Notes: generated from the sequence alone by a model not told the origin. Counted from the stretch's first letter, positions 20,961 to 33,437 are shown. The stretch: 64,000 nucleotides of DNA from Ophioderma brevispina (GCA_023653785.1 JAMKCH010007144.1:86880-150879), one strand, 5' to 3'. Numbers and translations: made by a program.

Positions 20961-23900
20961 ACAAATATAAATCAATTATACACCCGGGAAAAAGTAATTA
21001 GAGATTAAGAGAAATTATCAGGTAGGCTATTGTCTAGTAGAGGAATAATAAGATAAGAACCGGATGTGGCAATCGCTATTGATCAAGCCTTGAAGCATCC
21101 TATTTGTATCTCAAGTACACGCCAATGGTACTGTGTGAATAATTTCAAATTGGTTAGGCGCAACCCATTAAATGCATGGGACAATTGGCCTCTGAATGTG
21201 GAAAAAAAAAAATGAGGATTCTTTAAAATTACAAAACCTTTGAAACTAATAATGTAACGACTTTACACTCAGATACGTAATAAACACGTTAATTTCTATT
21301 TTGAACATACTACAGTCTGAGACCTATTGGGTTCAGCTACTGTTATTAGCAGTATTAATCATGAAGTTATTATATCATGGCAGTAGTATAAAAACTTTGA
21401 TGTTTATATGACTATAATGCTATTGCAATTCACAAAGTATCAGCTCCCTGGAATTGCCCGCGCAACTCGAACATAATGTACGGATTTGACACCCAAAATT
21501 CCGGAAGACGATTATAAATTAATACGGGACATGTATTGACGAAACAGTGTGTCCACGCTACTTAGCCGCGAAAAAGTATAAACACTTAAATGACATAGTA
21601 TGGGTAGTAATTTTATCAAAAATAATTAATCGCTATACTCATTCAATGATTTTTCTTATAGTTCTCAAAATCTGTCACTGATATGTCTTTAAATTGTAAT
21701 TTTAAAAAAAAAAATATCATATTTAAAATTATTTAAAACGCACCCAAATTATCAAGATATTTAATTAACGTAAAGGGTGTGCAAAACTGGTAACCAATAC
21801 TAATTTTTACATGCTGCTGTAATTGAGATTGGTGATGTAATTTTTGATATTTTTAAGTAAATAGACGCAATCGTTAAGTTAATAATTCATCATTCATAAT
21901 TTATAACAACAAAACAATTTGTAAAAACAAAAGAACACAAGCAGTAAGTTTAGATCTTATTTCACTCAAATTTTGATTACTCAAACACCCTCTTATTTGT
22001 TAATTTAATTAGCAATTATTATTTTGAAAGAAAAACGAATTAGTGATTAAATGTTCTGACTAGTGATTGTGGTTTAAGTATTTAGTTTCATAAGTAGGGG
22101 GTCCAGGGTTTTATCGGCCCTTTATGTTTATAATTTACTAGATGAAGTAACGGGCTATGTTTTAAAATGATGATTAATGTTAAACAAGGGCAAATAGTAC
22201 CTCAAACCCCTTTTTTTTGTTTTCCTCTTTCTTTCCCCTATCATTGGCCTAACTTGATAAATTTCTTGGAGTATTTTAGCACAGTAAACATGGTTTAATT
22301 TAAATGTGTTTGACGTTGAGTACAGGTAGAAAAAAAAAAGAGTTGTACTGAATTGACATTTGTGAGGTTAATCAATGTAAATACATGACTGAGTGATAAA
22401 TTTACTAAATTAAATTCAACCGGGTTACACTTAATGTTTTTTGGTTTTTAGTTTTGAGTAGATACAGGGAATTATTATTTAAGTGTAGTTTTGCAGAAAG
22501 TATACGAAATACGTGTTGACGATAATAATAGTTAGAGTAGCATTTATGTACAGATTTTGCTAAGGCGAACATTTTCTTTAACAGGAACTGTATATACGAA
22601 ACCTTAAATATCTTAGTCATTCGAACGTCACTGTTATTATCAAGCGTTTTCGCATTTTATGTTTAAAACCGATTTTTGACACCGTCTCATATACAAAACA
22701 AAAGATCTAAGTCGACGTTTTTTATGCTAAGAATGTTATGGTAAGCACAAGTTAAAGATTTGATCCACTCTTACTTTTATATTCATTCTGTGACTGATAT
22801 GCCTATAGTAAATACAAAATCTCCCTTTTAGCATGTTTATTAAATGATATGTTTAAAGAAATGAAAAAGGAGATGATTTTCCCTTTTCTCGTTCAAACGG
22901 ATATGCTTAGAGGAAAAAAGTTTGTTAGGAAACAATTTGCACTTAATTAGTGTGAAACACCTGTTTTATGAAAATGAAAAGTAGGAAAAAAAAAAGCATG
23001 CATCGCAAGTTTGAACTTGTATGATGTCCTAAATCGGCCAAACGGAAGCATGTATTGACCGTGTCTGACAGACCACTACCCTCTCTCTTTTGCGTTCTCG
23101 GTTTATTCATCTGCTATGGTTTAATACTTGGTACAGCATGATTAAATTCAACAAAAAATCGGTTAAAAAAATGGGGGCCTGTTATTGAAATTCCTTGTGT
23201 TTTCTTTACCGTCAATGGACAAGGTCTTCCTGAAGGACGTTGGTGGACCAGGGCGCCGGTCCGCAGGATTTTTTGCTACAATATTACACAATGCAGGTGA
23301 TTAGACATGACAATTCAAGCAATAAAAATTAGAATTCTACAAGAAACCCCAAACATTAGGAGCAAAAATAATTTTCCAAACTTCTGAAGAAAAAGGGGGG
23401 AACACAATTAACACGGCGTAGTTTCCACAATATATATGTGTGGAATGAAAAGTTGTATGTTTTCTTTTACCATTAATCTAAATAAGATGTATATTTTGGT
23501 CGGGTGGGCCATTGTTGTCTTGTACTTACTATTGGTTTGTACAGGTAAATAAGAAAACACGGATCTTGCTCGAGTACAGATCGACGGATTCGAAATAAAA
23601 TGAAGATATAAAGCATCTAAAAAGGATACGTCGTTTTCCAAATTATTGGAAGGTTTGTTAATGATTAATAGGCCACAGCGCTTTGAATCCATTGGAAAAG
23701 GCCGCTAGCAAATGTCCGGTATTCTTTTAGTAATTTCATGTATATTTATTGTTTATGTACCCATTAATATGCAAACATTTAGACAGAAAAATATTAAAAC
23801 TACGGGTTTGATTTTTTACTGACACCCGATTTTATTTAAGAAGGTTACAGTCTATGCTTTGACTTTCATTTGTTTTCATTTTTTAAAATCTGCGACGACG

Positions 23901-24861
23901 TCTTTCCATAACAAACAAAATACTTTTCAGTCGGGTCATTTTTATTTTTAACTCACTTTTGTAAACACATCCTGCCCATATATAAAATATCCCTTTTCCA
24001 CTTTGATCCAGTTGTAAAAAATCTGAACCGATGGTTCGCATTGTAACCAAACAAAAAGTAAATTAAAGACCTCATATATGCAGAATTTTTTTAATATTGA
24101 TTATATCAATTTATAAAGACATAAGATTCTATTCACCAGGACTCGGCCCCCTAATAAAAAATAATGTTTCGGTATTAAAAGCCGCCCCGCAAATAAGAGA
24201 TTTCACATACCAGGCCCCCCCCCCAACAAAAAAAAAACCCGGAAAGCACTGATTTTCGCACTGATCAATGGCCTCTATCCATGATCACTAATTTCCGTGG
24301 AAAGAAATTAACCTCGGACTTACCTGAGAAATAGAGGCTTTTGGTAAATATTCGCACAACATCTAATTTCGTATTGGAAACCAATACAATGCAGCCTTAT
24401 GTTTTATTATTGAACTTAAATATAAGCAAATAAATCTATTTTGTATTTCATTGTTAAAGGGAATTTCTGTAGCTAAATACATCGGTAAAAATCTATATAA
24501 AATTGGTACAAGTGACATATCATATTATTGGATGCCTTCAAATCTATCGTTGCACTTAATTATGCAAGAGTCCCTTTATAATCAGATTGTAAGTTTAACA
24601 AATATATTAAAGGAGATATTCAATATATGTTCTGTTGTTTGTAATTTTTTTTCATTCAAAGCCCATACACTATGGAACTCTAAAAACTAGTGTATGGGTC
24701 CAACACACAACGATATGAATATGTTCAAGATATAAAATACTACACAACCACATAAAAGTCTGCGACTTGAAGTAATTTCTTATGATATACTGCCCCCCCC
24801 GTTATTGTCATATATAGTAAACCGATTTGACAAAGCAATTTTTTAAAGCGATTGGTATTGA
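20961..24861. other. AT-rich interior of the 9.23-kb element, no gene seen
   Basis: Nearly 4 kb of AT-rich DNA with homopolymer runs (for example C10 near 24217) and only short frames (22405-22620 minus, 23408-23692 minus, 24451-24690 plus) lacking motifs. I saw no repeats shared with the rest of the window. Confidence 0.5.
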
Positions 24862-24990
24862 AGACTACCGTGGAAACTTTTCTAAAAGTCAAAAAGTTCC
24901 TTGGTGAGAATGCAAAAATGGCAAAAGTTCCATGAAGTATTCAGGAAATTTGCAAAGTGACATGACATGTCAATATTGTTCCACGTATCA
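24862..24990. repeat. CCATGG-family array 2
   Basis: Starts AGACTACCGTGGAAACTTTT and continues with TTCCATGAAGTATTCAGGAA. Collinear with 27510-27630 but with most CCATGG sites decayed. The LINE at 24996 has landed at its right edge. Confidence 0.65.
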
Positions 24991-24995
24991 AAGCG

Positions 24996-26330
24996 ATAAT
25001 AATAATAATAAGAATCAAATAGATTTAATATAGCGCCAATTGCAGGTGCGCCACTAGGCGCTTTACAAATTTGCAGACAAAATAAACTCTACAATGGAAT
25101 TTTATATCCTTTTATTAAAAACAGAACCACCTGAATAATATGTGACAACTTATAAATACTTTAAACAACTATACCGGTACTTACTACACTGAAAGCTATT
25201 TAACGACATTACAAGATATCCAAATACACAAAAATGTCAGACAAAAATTGTTGTATTGTAAAACTGCGGAACATGTGACCAGCACATGGCAGAAGTAAAA
25301 AACAATTACAATGCGAGATTCGCTGACAGGAAATGCGTCCCCAGGAGAGGAGAATGGTACTAGCACTAGCATCTCAGCAAGATCTTCAGATCTGATTCCC
25401 ATGATGGCAGATATTTGGTGTTTTGGGTTAATTGCACACAAGTGACGAGATTATGACTCGCACAATAGTTAAAAATCGTGAAAACAAATGAAAAAAAAGT
25501 ATGAAACCAGCGTAGAGTAACTCACAGGTAATTAATGAACATGAAATGCAAGATGAAAAAGATGCGTTTTGAGTTTATATTGGAAAATGTCAACGAAGGG
25601 GATTAGCGAATAGGGATAGGAAGCTGGTTCCATAGTTTGGAAGCGGCAAACCGAAACCGCCCGTTCGCCGTAATATTTCGTCGATGAAACACTGGCACCA
25701 GACGACGCTTAGAGGCCGATCTAAGTGTTCTGCGGGAATGTTACAGGACGAATCAGGTCCGAAATGGAAGGGCGCTTAAACCCATGGAGGGCTTTATACG
25801 TGAGATAGCAGGAATCTTGTAAGCGGTACGCTGTGTGTACTGGTAACCAGTGTAATCTATGGAGTACAGGTGTGATGTGTATGACGGCGTAATCTGGCAA
25901 CAAGACGTGCAGCCGTGTTCTGCACTTTTCTGAACTTCGCTATTTCTTGCTCTGGCAGACCGAAGATCAATGAGTTGGAACAAATCAGCTTTGACGTAAC
26001 AAACGCATGGATTAGTATTCTAACGGTGGAAGCTTCATTGAGATGGTCGAATTTGACCGATCTTTCTATGGGCCCCACAGATTGTTGACTGGTGGCTCAT
26101 ACATAACGATGGATCAAGAATAGCACCCAGATTGCGAGTTTTTCCGATGGCCGAATGATGGAATCGCGACTTTCACAGAAGGTTTCCAGGTAGTTTTGCG
26201 AAATTGGATGAGAAATACAACAGTTCCCGGTCTTGTTATCCATTAACAACCAGCTTGCCTAAAACACCAGGATTTGATATCAGCAATACAAAGCTCCTAT
26301 CCTTCTAATAGACCTTTCCCGATCTTGCGG
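24996..26330 (-). mobile_element. 5'-truncated CR1/L2-type LINE
   Basis: Read on the minus strand from 26330, frameshifted pieces encode the last part of a non-LTR reverse transcriptase: KLVVNG..DRELLYFSS, then KTRNLGAILDPSL (26120-26150), HAFVTSKLICSNSL with VQNTAARLV (25905-26010), HITPVLHRLHWLPV with LTYKALHG (25780-25870), and FRFAASKLWNQLP (25640-25680). These follow the usual order in CR1/L2-group elements. The 3' end has GGCGCTATATTAAATC and a TTATTATTATT tail (24996-25011), also typical. Multiple frameshifts and stops make it dead. The catalytic half of the RT is missing. Confidence 0.88.
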
Positions 26331-26464
26331 CGAGAATGTCACGTATAACTGTGGATCACTGTGTATAATTATAAACGAGTTATAAAAACTCTAGACAACC
26401 AGTGGGCCTTAATTTGTTAAGTTGTTACCGTATAATTTAAACCATGACCTACCCGACAATCATA

Positions 26465-26640
26465 GTGTGTAACAATTCGTATAATCTCTGAAAGGAATGC
26501 GGCACTTACAATATGCGCATTCGTTCCTAATTCTGTAATTAGCTGTAACTAAGACTCTGAACCGTTTTTTAATCGCATTGTAATACTTTTGAATCCTTAA
26601 AATGGAAATTAAACTTGCATGACTTGTTAGAGCCTAATAA
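26465..26640. repeat. Diverged duplicated segment, copy 1
   Basis: Shares blocks such as AACAATTCGTATAA, ACTTACAATA and AAATGGAAATT in the same order with 27700-27890. Both lie inside the 9.23-kb element. Confidence 0.5.
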
Positions 26641-27509
26641 GCGGCGAAAATGAAGACGTGAGTTTGACGTGTTAGCGACTGATGACATCATTAGCGGGCA
26701 TAAATTATTTTTAAATACGTCTCGGTAATCCTTAAACGGAATCCGCACTTACAATCAGTTAACATTCAAATAAATTTGGTTGTTAAGAAAATGTCTCTAT
26801 CATGTGCATGTTAATGCCACGAATACTTTAGGCAAGGTATATAATGCAATAGAATTCATTAAGATGCGTAACCAAAATTCATTTCTTTTATCCGATATTT
26901 TTTACAAATATTTCTTTTATTAATCTGAAAAAGATAAAGTCAATTAGTAAGTCCTAAAAATGATATAGGACGGTGGCACCTTTATATATAATCTTACAGT
27001 AAACAAACCCAAATAAAAAAAAGGACATGAAAAAAAATAGGTTAGTGTCGGTATGTTTCCAAACTGGCCAACAAAATAAATAGCAAACATTAAAAGATAA
27101 TAGAAACAACAACGTGGAATCGTCCGAAGTTACAATTTCTCCATGAACGGACCGGTAATGAGTTTGTACCAGAAGATAATCATCCAGTAATGTTTGCGAA
27201 TGTAACGAAAACTGGACGGCAATGGCATTTTTTATGATTGTAAGCGCGCGTAAGAAGGTTGAAACCGACTGCGTTTAATAATAAAACATTTATCTCAAAA
27301 AGAGAAACCTTCGGTCCATCAGAGTGAAAGTAGCCAAGGCTGCGAAAAGACATTTATGATAAGACACAAATTTACTATTATGAAGGTATTATTTATAAAA
27401 AGAGTTACTCTAAAAAATACATTCATACGATTGTACCATCGTACGTTCTTTATCCAATTACACTTTTTTATCCAATACAATTTTTTCTCTGAAGCATTTT
27501 GTAGCGACT

Positions 27510-27630
27510 ACGTAAAGACTACCGTGGAATCTTTTCTAAAAGTCAAAGTCTCCATGGAGATTGGCAAAGTTTTCATGGAAAGTATTCAGAAAATGCAAAA
27601 TGACCATGATTATGTCAATTTTCCAGCAAG
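27510..27630. repeat. CCATGG-family array 3
   Basis: Starts AGACTACCGTGGAATCTTTT and has TCTCCATGGAGATTGGCAAA and TTTTCATGGAAAGTATTCAG. The 113-codon frame at 27356-27697 runs through the array and is probably chance. Confidence 0.65.
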
Positions 27631-27699
27631 AGTAATAAATGTTATGAACTCAAAGAAAAATTTGTTAAGTTCTCAACAAGCCATACGCCGACCCTGACA

Positions 27700-27890
27700 T
27701 AATTAGCGTGTAGCAATTCGTATAAGGCCTAATCATCTCTGAAGCTCTGACCTACTTACAATAGTTGCATAATTCGTAATTCCGATATTTGAAACTTAAA
27801 AGTTTAAAGCTCCGATCCAGTTCATTTTCTTTGCAATGTATAAGACTTCTGAAATGGAAATTGAAAAATTGACTTTACACTGCTAGGGAT
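27700..27890. repeat. Diverged duplicated segment, copy 2
   Basis: Counterpart of 26465-26640, following CCATGG array 3. Confidence 0.5.
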
Positions 27891-28324
27891 TAAATAAAAA
27901 ACGATGTCCATGCTAGTATCTGATCCGTTTTAGGAAAAAACAAAACCAACTCACAAAATAAATTTGTATTATGATCTGATTTCCATTGTTAAAATTCACT
28001 TATAGGCCAAGGGTCCTATTGGCATTTTGTCTTCACTGATTGAGTGAAATGAACAAAATAAATCATGACATTTGTCTAATAGTATTTTTGCTGTTCTTAC
28101 TGCCATCGCTACTGCAAAAGGTACTGTACCCTTGGCAAGGGCCATATTTTATGCTGAAAATTATTCGGTATAGGCCTAAGTCTTATTTCACGTTGAAAAA
28201 TGTAAAGAAAAGACGGGTGAAATTACGGTGAATTTACGTACAGTCGATGTATAGTTTCGGAAGGTAGGTCTGTGTGCACTTAGTATAGTGTTCCCCGTGT
28301 TCGCTGTCAATTGGTAAGATGTAA

Positions 28325-28545
28325 TTTGTCCATGGAATCTTTTAAGCTCTTTTATTGACACCATGGAGACTTTGGTGCGATTTTGCAAAGTTTCCATGGA
28401 AAGATTCAAAGTTCACCACCGTATCAGCCCAAAGCGGATGTATCCGGTCCATGGAGACTTGGGTGTTTTGACAGTTTCCATGAATCTTTTATTCCACCTG
28501 GAGACTTTGCCATTTTGATTTTTTACCATGGCATCTCACGGAGAC
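28325..28545. repeat. CCATGG-rich array 4
   Basis: Contains GTCCATGGAATCTTTTAAG, ACCATGGAGACTTTGG, GTTTCCATGGAAAGATTC and GGTCCATGGAGACTTGG at 30-60-bp steps, like array 1 and in the same orientation. The small frames at 28383-28634 and 28528-28722 (+) overlap it and show no recognised motif. Confidence 0.7.
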
Positions 28546-29279
28546 TATGCAAGAATTGTACGGATTGCTACCTGCGGACAGGCGAGGAACTTGCAGTTAC
28601 AGAACACAATGGCCTACAGAGACACCTGTTGTAACAGAAGTGTATCCAGGGTGAACGTTTTAGAGGACATGCCATCCATACGCGCAAAGACAATGAGCTC
28701 AATGAATGGCTTGATTCTGTAGTCTGTTATGTCCGCTTATCCACATGTCAATGGAAACAATTTTGTATAAAATGCCGGCTCTTAACCACCTGCTTGGGCT
28801 CTTTTGGATGACCAATAGGCTATCAGTGCTCATTTTACGAAGCCCAGGTTTCCAATCATTGTATAGAGATTAGTGTTCGAAACCCACTAATGGCGGTGGT
28901 TCAGCAAATCTACGTACTTTTCAATGGTATCGAGTATAGCGCTTCTTTTGTATGATTATAGGTTCTCATTTATTTTAAAAACTATCTTTCTCAAGAATCC
29001 CAGGCTCATTGTATAAAAATTAGGCACCAAAGTATGCATTTTTGATTAAATTTATATATTTTAAAGAAAACGTTAAATTAAAGCTGTGTTTGTAATTTCA
29101 ATGTTAATGTAAACGCGATTAGTCTTTCCTATAGGCCAAACTGACTAACCACCGATCATCTTTCAATGGTGTGAAAGACTAAACATGGCTTGTGGCAAAC
29201 CGATAGCGTAAATAATAAACGCGGTGGTTCATTAATCGTCACTTGCGAAAGTGAGGCGTGAAAGGGGGGGGGGGGGTAT

Positions 29280-29388
29280 GTTTTCTTCGCAAGGAAATTA
29301 CTCCAAGGACCATGCAAACCATCTGGTACGTCATATTTAGGGATATTTACCATTATATATAGCCGATAGTTTCATACCAATAAATCCT
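29280..29388 (+). repeat. Right terminal inverted repeat of the 9.23-kb element
   Basis: Inverse of 20159-20271. Carries the decayed counterpart of the ORF C-terminus (MQTIWYVIFRDI) and the AATAAA at about 29379. A run of about 14 G (29263-29276) lies just inside it. Confidence 0.8.
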
Positions 29389-30121
29389 TTAAAGGTGTGA
29401 TTGCATTCATTCGGGATTTGATTTGATGAACAGCTAACTCACAAAATTTTTTTTGATTTCCTGTACAGCTCATTCCGTTTTCTGATGATGTTTTGCTATC
29501 TTTTTTGTAAGGACCACATTATTTTGATTCGCCCATAATGCTTTCTAATTTACCTTATATTTGACATTATTTAGTGGCCTGATTTTCGCCGGATAACGAT
29601 GAGCCATCGTGACTGTATTATCTTTCCTACTGCTCCGTCTGGTTTTAAGAATAAATCATACCAACTGAGACTAATGATGTCAATGTCTACTTATAAATCC
29701 CTAAGGCACTGCTATATGATTCCAATAACCAAGTTTTGTTACTTTATGCCAATTATTTGTCATGACTGTAGTTTATAAAAGGGGGCCTCCAACATGAAAG
29801 CTCATGAAGAAAGAAATACGCAATACAATACACGCATTAGGGACATATCTTTTCTCGACCATTTCAAATGATTCTCAGCCCCCACCCCCCCCCCATCTAT
29901 TATTCTCTTTAGGAGAGTGCAAATGCCAGGAGTACTTCAATGATATGAACAGAAGTTGCATGGAAGTCATTCCTGTTTTTGTTTCATATCACAATGCTTA
30001 TCGTCTTCAAAGAGCACGCATATAAAAAGTGGTCTCACATTTCTGCCTTCTGAATATTAAACATATTAGACATTCCTATAACCTTAACATGTTTTACATT
30101 CTCAAGATAATACTGTACTAG
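29389..30121. repeat. Tandem segmental repeat, unit B/C, middle part
   Basis: Continues unit B after the 9.23-kb element. Matches unit A 12873-13630 (GGTGTGAT, CATTCATTCGGGATT, ACGATGAGCCATCGTGACTG). Interrupted at 30121 by the next insertion. Confidence 0.8.
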
Positions 30122-32780
30122 GTATCAGACGTAGTCTGTATATTGAATTGGTCTCCTTTTGAAAATCCAAAAATGTGCCGACAGAGGACAGTAAGTGTGC
30201 ACGATTGGGGGTAGGTACTGCCGTGTGCATTGCTGAAAAAAATTTGATACTTCTGTTAACGGTTTGGGATAGAGGAAGCGGGGTTTGGAGCATAAATGGA
30301 TATGTTATGTGTTGAAGTCTTCTCCAGGGCCGAAAAGGCTTGTTTTGTTTTTTGTGAGGAAAAAGGTGGAATTTGGACGATTTGTGAGGCAAGAAGTTTC
30401 AAGAAAAGAGGTACATCCAGAGGACTGCAATGTGGAATAATCCATGTTCCTAAATGGGGACTATCATATTGGAGAAAAATATTAATGAGTGGTGCTCGGA
30501 GAGCGAGTGTGAATAAAAATATAAACTATGGGAATCTGAAGGCATTTGGGGAGTGGATGTGGGTATAACAATTCAGAACATTTTGGATGATGCTGAAAAA
30601 GAATATAAGTTGTGTTTATTTTGAAGTGGACCAGAATGTACCTGTGTTGCAAGATGGTTTCAAATTGCATTGTGGACTAAGAATGTGGAAGGAATCAATG
30701 AAACAAATCCAATACCATAATACATTGTGTAAATTATCCAAATATATTTAAAATAGTGAACATCAAATTTGTAAATGCAGTCTGAGGTCTCATCTATTTG
30801 TGTTATGGGATATGGTGAAACTTCTAATCTCATAAATAGTCCCACCTATTTTGTGGTGTCTTAAGCTTTGCAGAACAAGCAAGTCATGAATACAATAATT
30901 CCCCTCATGATACCTTGTGGGAAATTGTGTGAAATTACCCGTATACACAAGGCATATAGAGAATAACATATGTTATCATCAAGGTCCCATATTGTGTTGT
31001 GGGATTTGGTGCACACATGCATTATAATCATGTTTGTCCTTGGGCCACTTAAGTGCTCTGGGCTCCATGGGCGTCCCTGCTTGGGCCTATACTATTCATT
31101 GTCATAATTGACATGTTTTTCTTGCTAACTAATATATCAATTAAAATAATTTTGCTTACTGCTGTGGGATAGAGTTAGTTTGTCCAAAAAAAATTTAATG
31201 AGAAAAATCAGTCCAATTTGATATCTTAACATGACCTGTTGTTTCAATATAGTTTTTTTAGGTATCTGAATACTATGTACTGTAAGATTGGATATGTGGC
31301 TGTAAAGAATCAGAGAAAGTGAGAGTGTGAGCAGTCCGGCACGGGCACTCAACTTTTTTGCGTTCGGATTTGTGTGGCCGACTTCCAACTTAAGGGAGCT
31401 TTGGGAACTGATTTGTCTTTAATAGGGCCCTTAGAATTAGAAAAAAAACAACTGTACAACAGCCCTTGCGGGAAAAATTTTCATAAATTATGCAAAATTA
31501 GATACTTAATTAGCATATTTTACAAACACCCAAAATCTAATTTCAGGTTGAGAACTCATCAACCGCTTTCTTTCCACCAAGTTACAATATCGTAGCCTTA
31601 CGAACTCCAGATAAATTGTACACAATGTTGACATTTTCTGTGCAATATTGACCTTTTTTGTGCAATATTGACCTATTTCCCCTACCCCCTGACAGACCCG
31701 GGAGGACCCTGAGGGGATGAATTACATGGTGAGTAGGGTATTCCCTCCTACAATATACCCAATTTTGGCTACTCTAGCTCATACGAAAAAAAGATAATCC
31801 AAAATGTTTTTCCAGGGTTAACATTTTTATCACGGACATACGGACGGACGGCATACAGACGGAGCCATTTTATAGTCCCCTCCCGAACTTGTTCGGCGGG
31901 ACAAAAAATGAGGAATCTAGGAGGCTTTTGAACTAAAATTTGGCTTCAAAAATTCAGCTAGGAAAAAAGGGAGAGTGAGAGAGTTGATGAGGCGAGAGAC
32001 CGGAGGGGGGGCACTCTGGGTAGGGAAGTGTGTCGCCCGACTTAGACACAATAGTTGAACTTAGTTACTTTGGAACTGATTTTTGGTTTCCCCCTTTTTT
32101 ATTTTTTTTTTTAAATTAGGGTCTTAGAAGTGATTTGGAGGAATATGCAGAGTGCAGACTTTAGAACTCAAATTCGGCCTCAACTTAAGGCTTCTGAGGC
32201 AACGATTTCCAAAAGGGACCTAGAACTAATTCTGCTTCAACGAGCTGGAAGTATTAGTCACAGTCAGTGCTGGAGTGCTGTAGAGGCGTGAAATGGGGTA
32301 GTCGGCAAAGGAGAACCCTGGGGTGGTTTGGAAGGAGAAACATTGGATAGTTGGGGAGTGACCTGGGGTAATTTGGGAAAGAAATCTAGGGTTAATTCAG
32401 AAAAGATCATGATGTCTGTAACGGAGACCCATGAGTATTTTGGAATTGGCCAGATTTTGGGGTAGTTGTGAATGGCACCCTGTGTTATATGAGAATTTGT
32501 TAGTTACTTGAGAAGGATTGCTCGTGGGCAGCTGGGAGGGGCTCATAACAATGAAAAGGGTAATCTTGTGTAGTTTGAGAAGGACATGTGGCATTTAGGA
32601 CCTTAGACTCTGGGAGGTCAATAAAGTGGACTTACGTTCAAAGGGCCCTGGGGTATTTAAACGGGGCCCTAATATGTAGGTTACAAAAGTTTACTAACAT
32701 TACAGGTCCGTCTGATAAGGTTCCGTACGGAACCTAACAACGCTCCCGCCGAAATCCGCGAAAGCCGAGAACCGCGAAAT
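30122..32780. mobile_element. 2.66-kb insertion with CTAG repeats
   Basis: Unit A reads ACTGTACTAGTTTATTTTGC unbroken at about 13626. Here ACTGTACTAG ends at 30121 and CTAGGTTTATTTTTTGC begins at 32781, so CTAG is duplicated on both sides. No clear terminal inverted repeats. Contents are a 90-codon frame (30296-30568, +) without motifs, a repeat of the GTCCCGCCGAA family (31500-31902), a degenerate GGGGTAGTTTGGAA-type minisatellite (32280-32560) and an 18-bp palindrome at 32718-32735 (half AGGTTCCGT). It could be one element or a nest. Confidence 0.65.
31500..31902 (-). repeat. GTCCCGCCGAA-family repeat, copy 1
   Basis: Read on the minus strand it starts GTCCCGCCGAACAAGTTCGG and continues with GGACTATAAAATGG, CCGTCCGTCC and TGATAAAAATGTTAACCC. 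The same string in the + orientation starts at 33457. The body past the ends is diverged. Confidence 0.75.
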
Positions 32781-32835
32781 CTAGGTTTATTTTTTGCTAT
32801 TCAGTACTAAAATCCATACATCTTTACACACATCG
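32781..32835. repeat. Unit B/C, end part
   Basis: TTGCTATTCAGTACTAAAAT and CATCTTTACACA match unit A 13637-13690. Directly followed by unit D. Confidence 0.75.
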
Positions 32836-32839
32836 TGTA

Positions 32840-33155
32840 AAGCATTAGAGAAAGGTGGGTGGCTGTTGCTAGGTGGGTGCAAATATCTGGGGTTGTTGTA
32901 AGTGCCGCTGCGTGCGTGTTACACAAGTGTCTGCGTATGTCTGTGAAATGAAAATATTCATTCTTAAAGTGCATAAATTCTTGCTTAAAACTTCAGAAAT
33001 TTTAACATCAATTGAAATGGCAACTCTTATAGCTTACTTCTCATATCACAACATTAATTGTTACGTTGAAAGAAGGCCGAAAACACAAAGCTTTTAAATA
33101 AATTGTGTCGCGCTGTCATCGACCTTGATCTTATCTGACTATCAACCAGAATAGT
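32840..33155. repeat. Tandem segmental repeat, unit D (fragment)
   Basis: Begins in the AGAAAGGTGGGTGGCTGTTG block and matches unit A 10090-10790 and unit B 16810-17120, ending near ATCTTATCTGACTATCAACC. Has the empty TTAA site (TTCTTAAAGTGCATAAATTC). The 74-codon frame 32873-33097 inside it is chance. Confidence 0.8.
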
Positions 33156-33280
33156 CTTTTAAAAAGACAACCATCGCCCAGCGAGGGGATGTTAGTACTT
33201 ATATGTTCTGTACATACTTGGATCATAGGATTTCGTGATTAGAGAGATTATAATAACCACAGTATATATTTCAGGCATCA

Positions 33281-33437
33281 ACTCGGGGCGGATCCAGGAT
33301 TGGAAAAACTTCAAATTACCAGGGGGCTGAAAGCTGAAACTTGTCTAAAATGGGCTGATTTTGGCAAAATTTTGCATTATGACCGGGGAGCGCGCGCCCC
33401 CCCCACCCCCTCCTAATCCGCGCCTGTCACCATACTC
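33281..33437. mobile_element. Short MITE with GGGCGGATC-type ends
   Basis: Left end CTCGGGGCGGATCCAGGATT and right end CTAATCCGCGCCTG form an imperfect inverted pair around ~130 bp with a C-rich subterminal run. Ends of this kind are common in animal hAT-like MITEs. I could not see a clean 8-bp target duplication. Confidence 0.55.

Larger units (their letters stand above)
20159..29388. mobile_element. 9.23-kb TTAA-flanked element with terminal inverted repeats
   Basis: Unit A is continuous across 12870-12880, whereas unit B stops at 20158 and resumes at 29389. TTAA lies at both joints (20155-20158 and 29389-29392). The ends are inverted repeats of about 108 bp (20159-20271 and 29280-29388) sharing ATTTATTGGTATGAA, TATCCCTAAAT and ACGTACCAGATGG. 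No transposase was recognised. Contents are a 91-codon hydrophobic frame, four CCATGG-rich arrays, a later LINE insertion at 24996-26330, and long AT-rich stretches (20961-24860, 26640-27500 and 28720-29150) where I see nothing coding. It could be a decayed autonomous element or a large non-autonomous one. Confidence 0.75.

Noticed and set aside
27356..27697. 113-codon plus frame
   Set aside because: Passes through a CCATGG array; the related array at 24862 is not open in the same frame.
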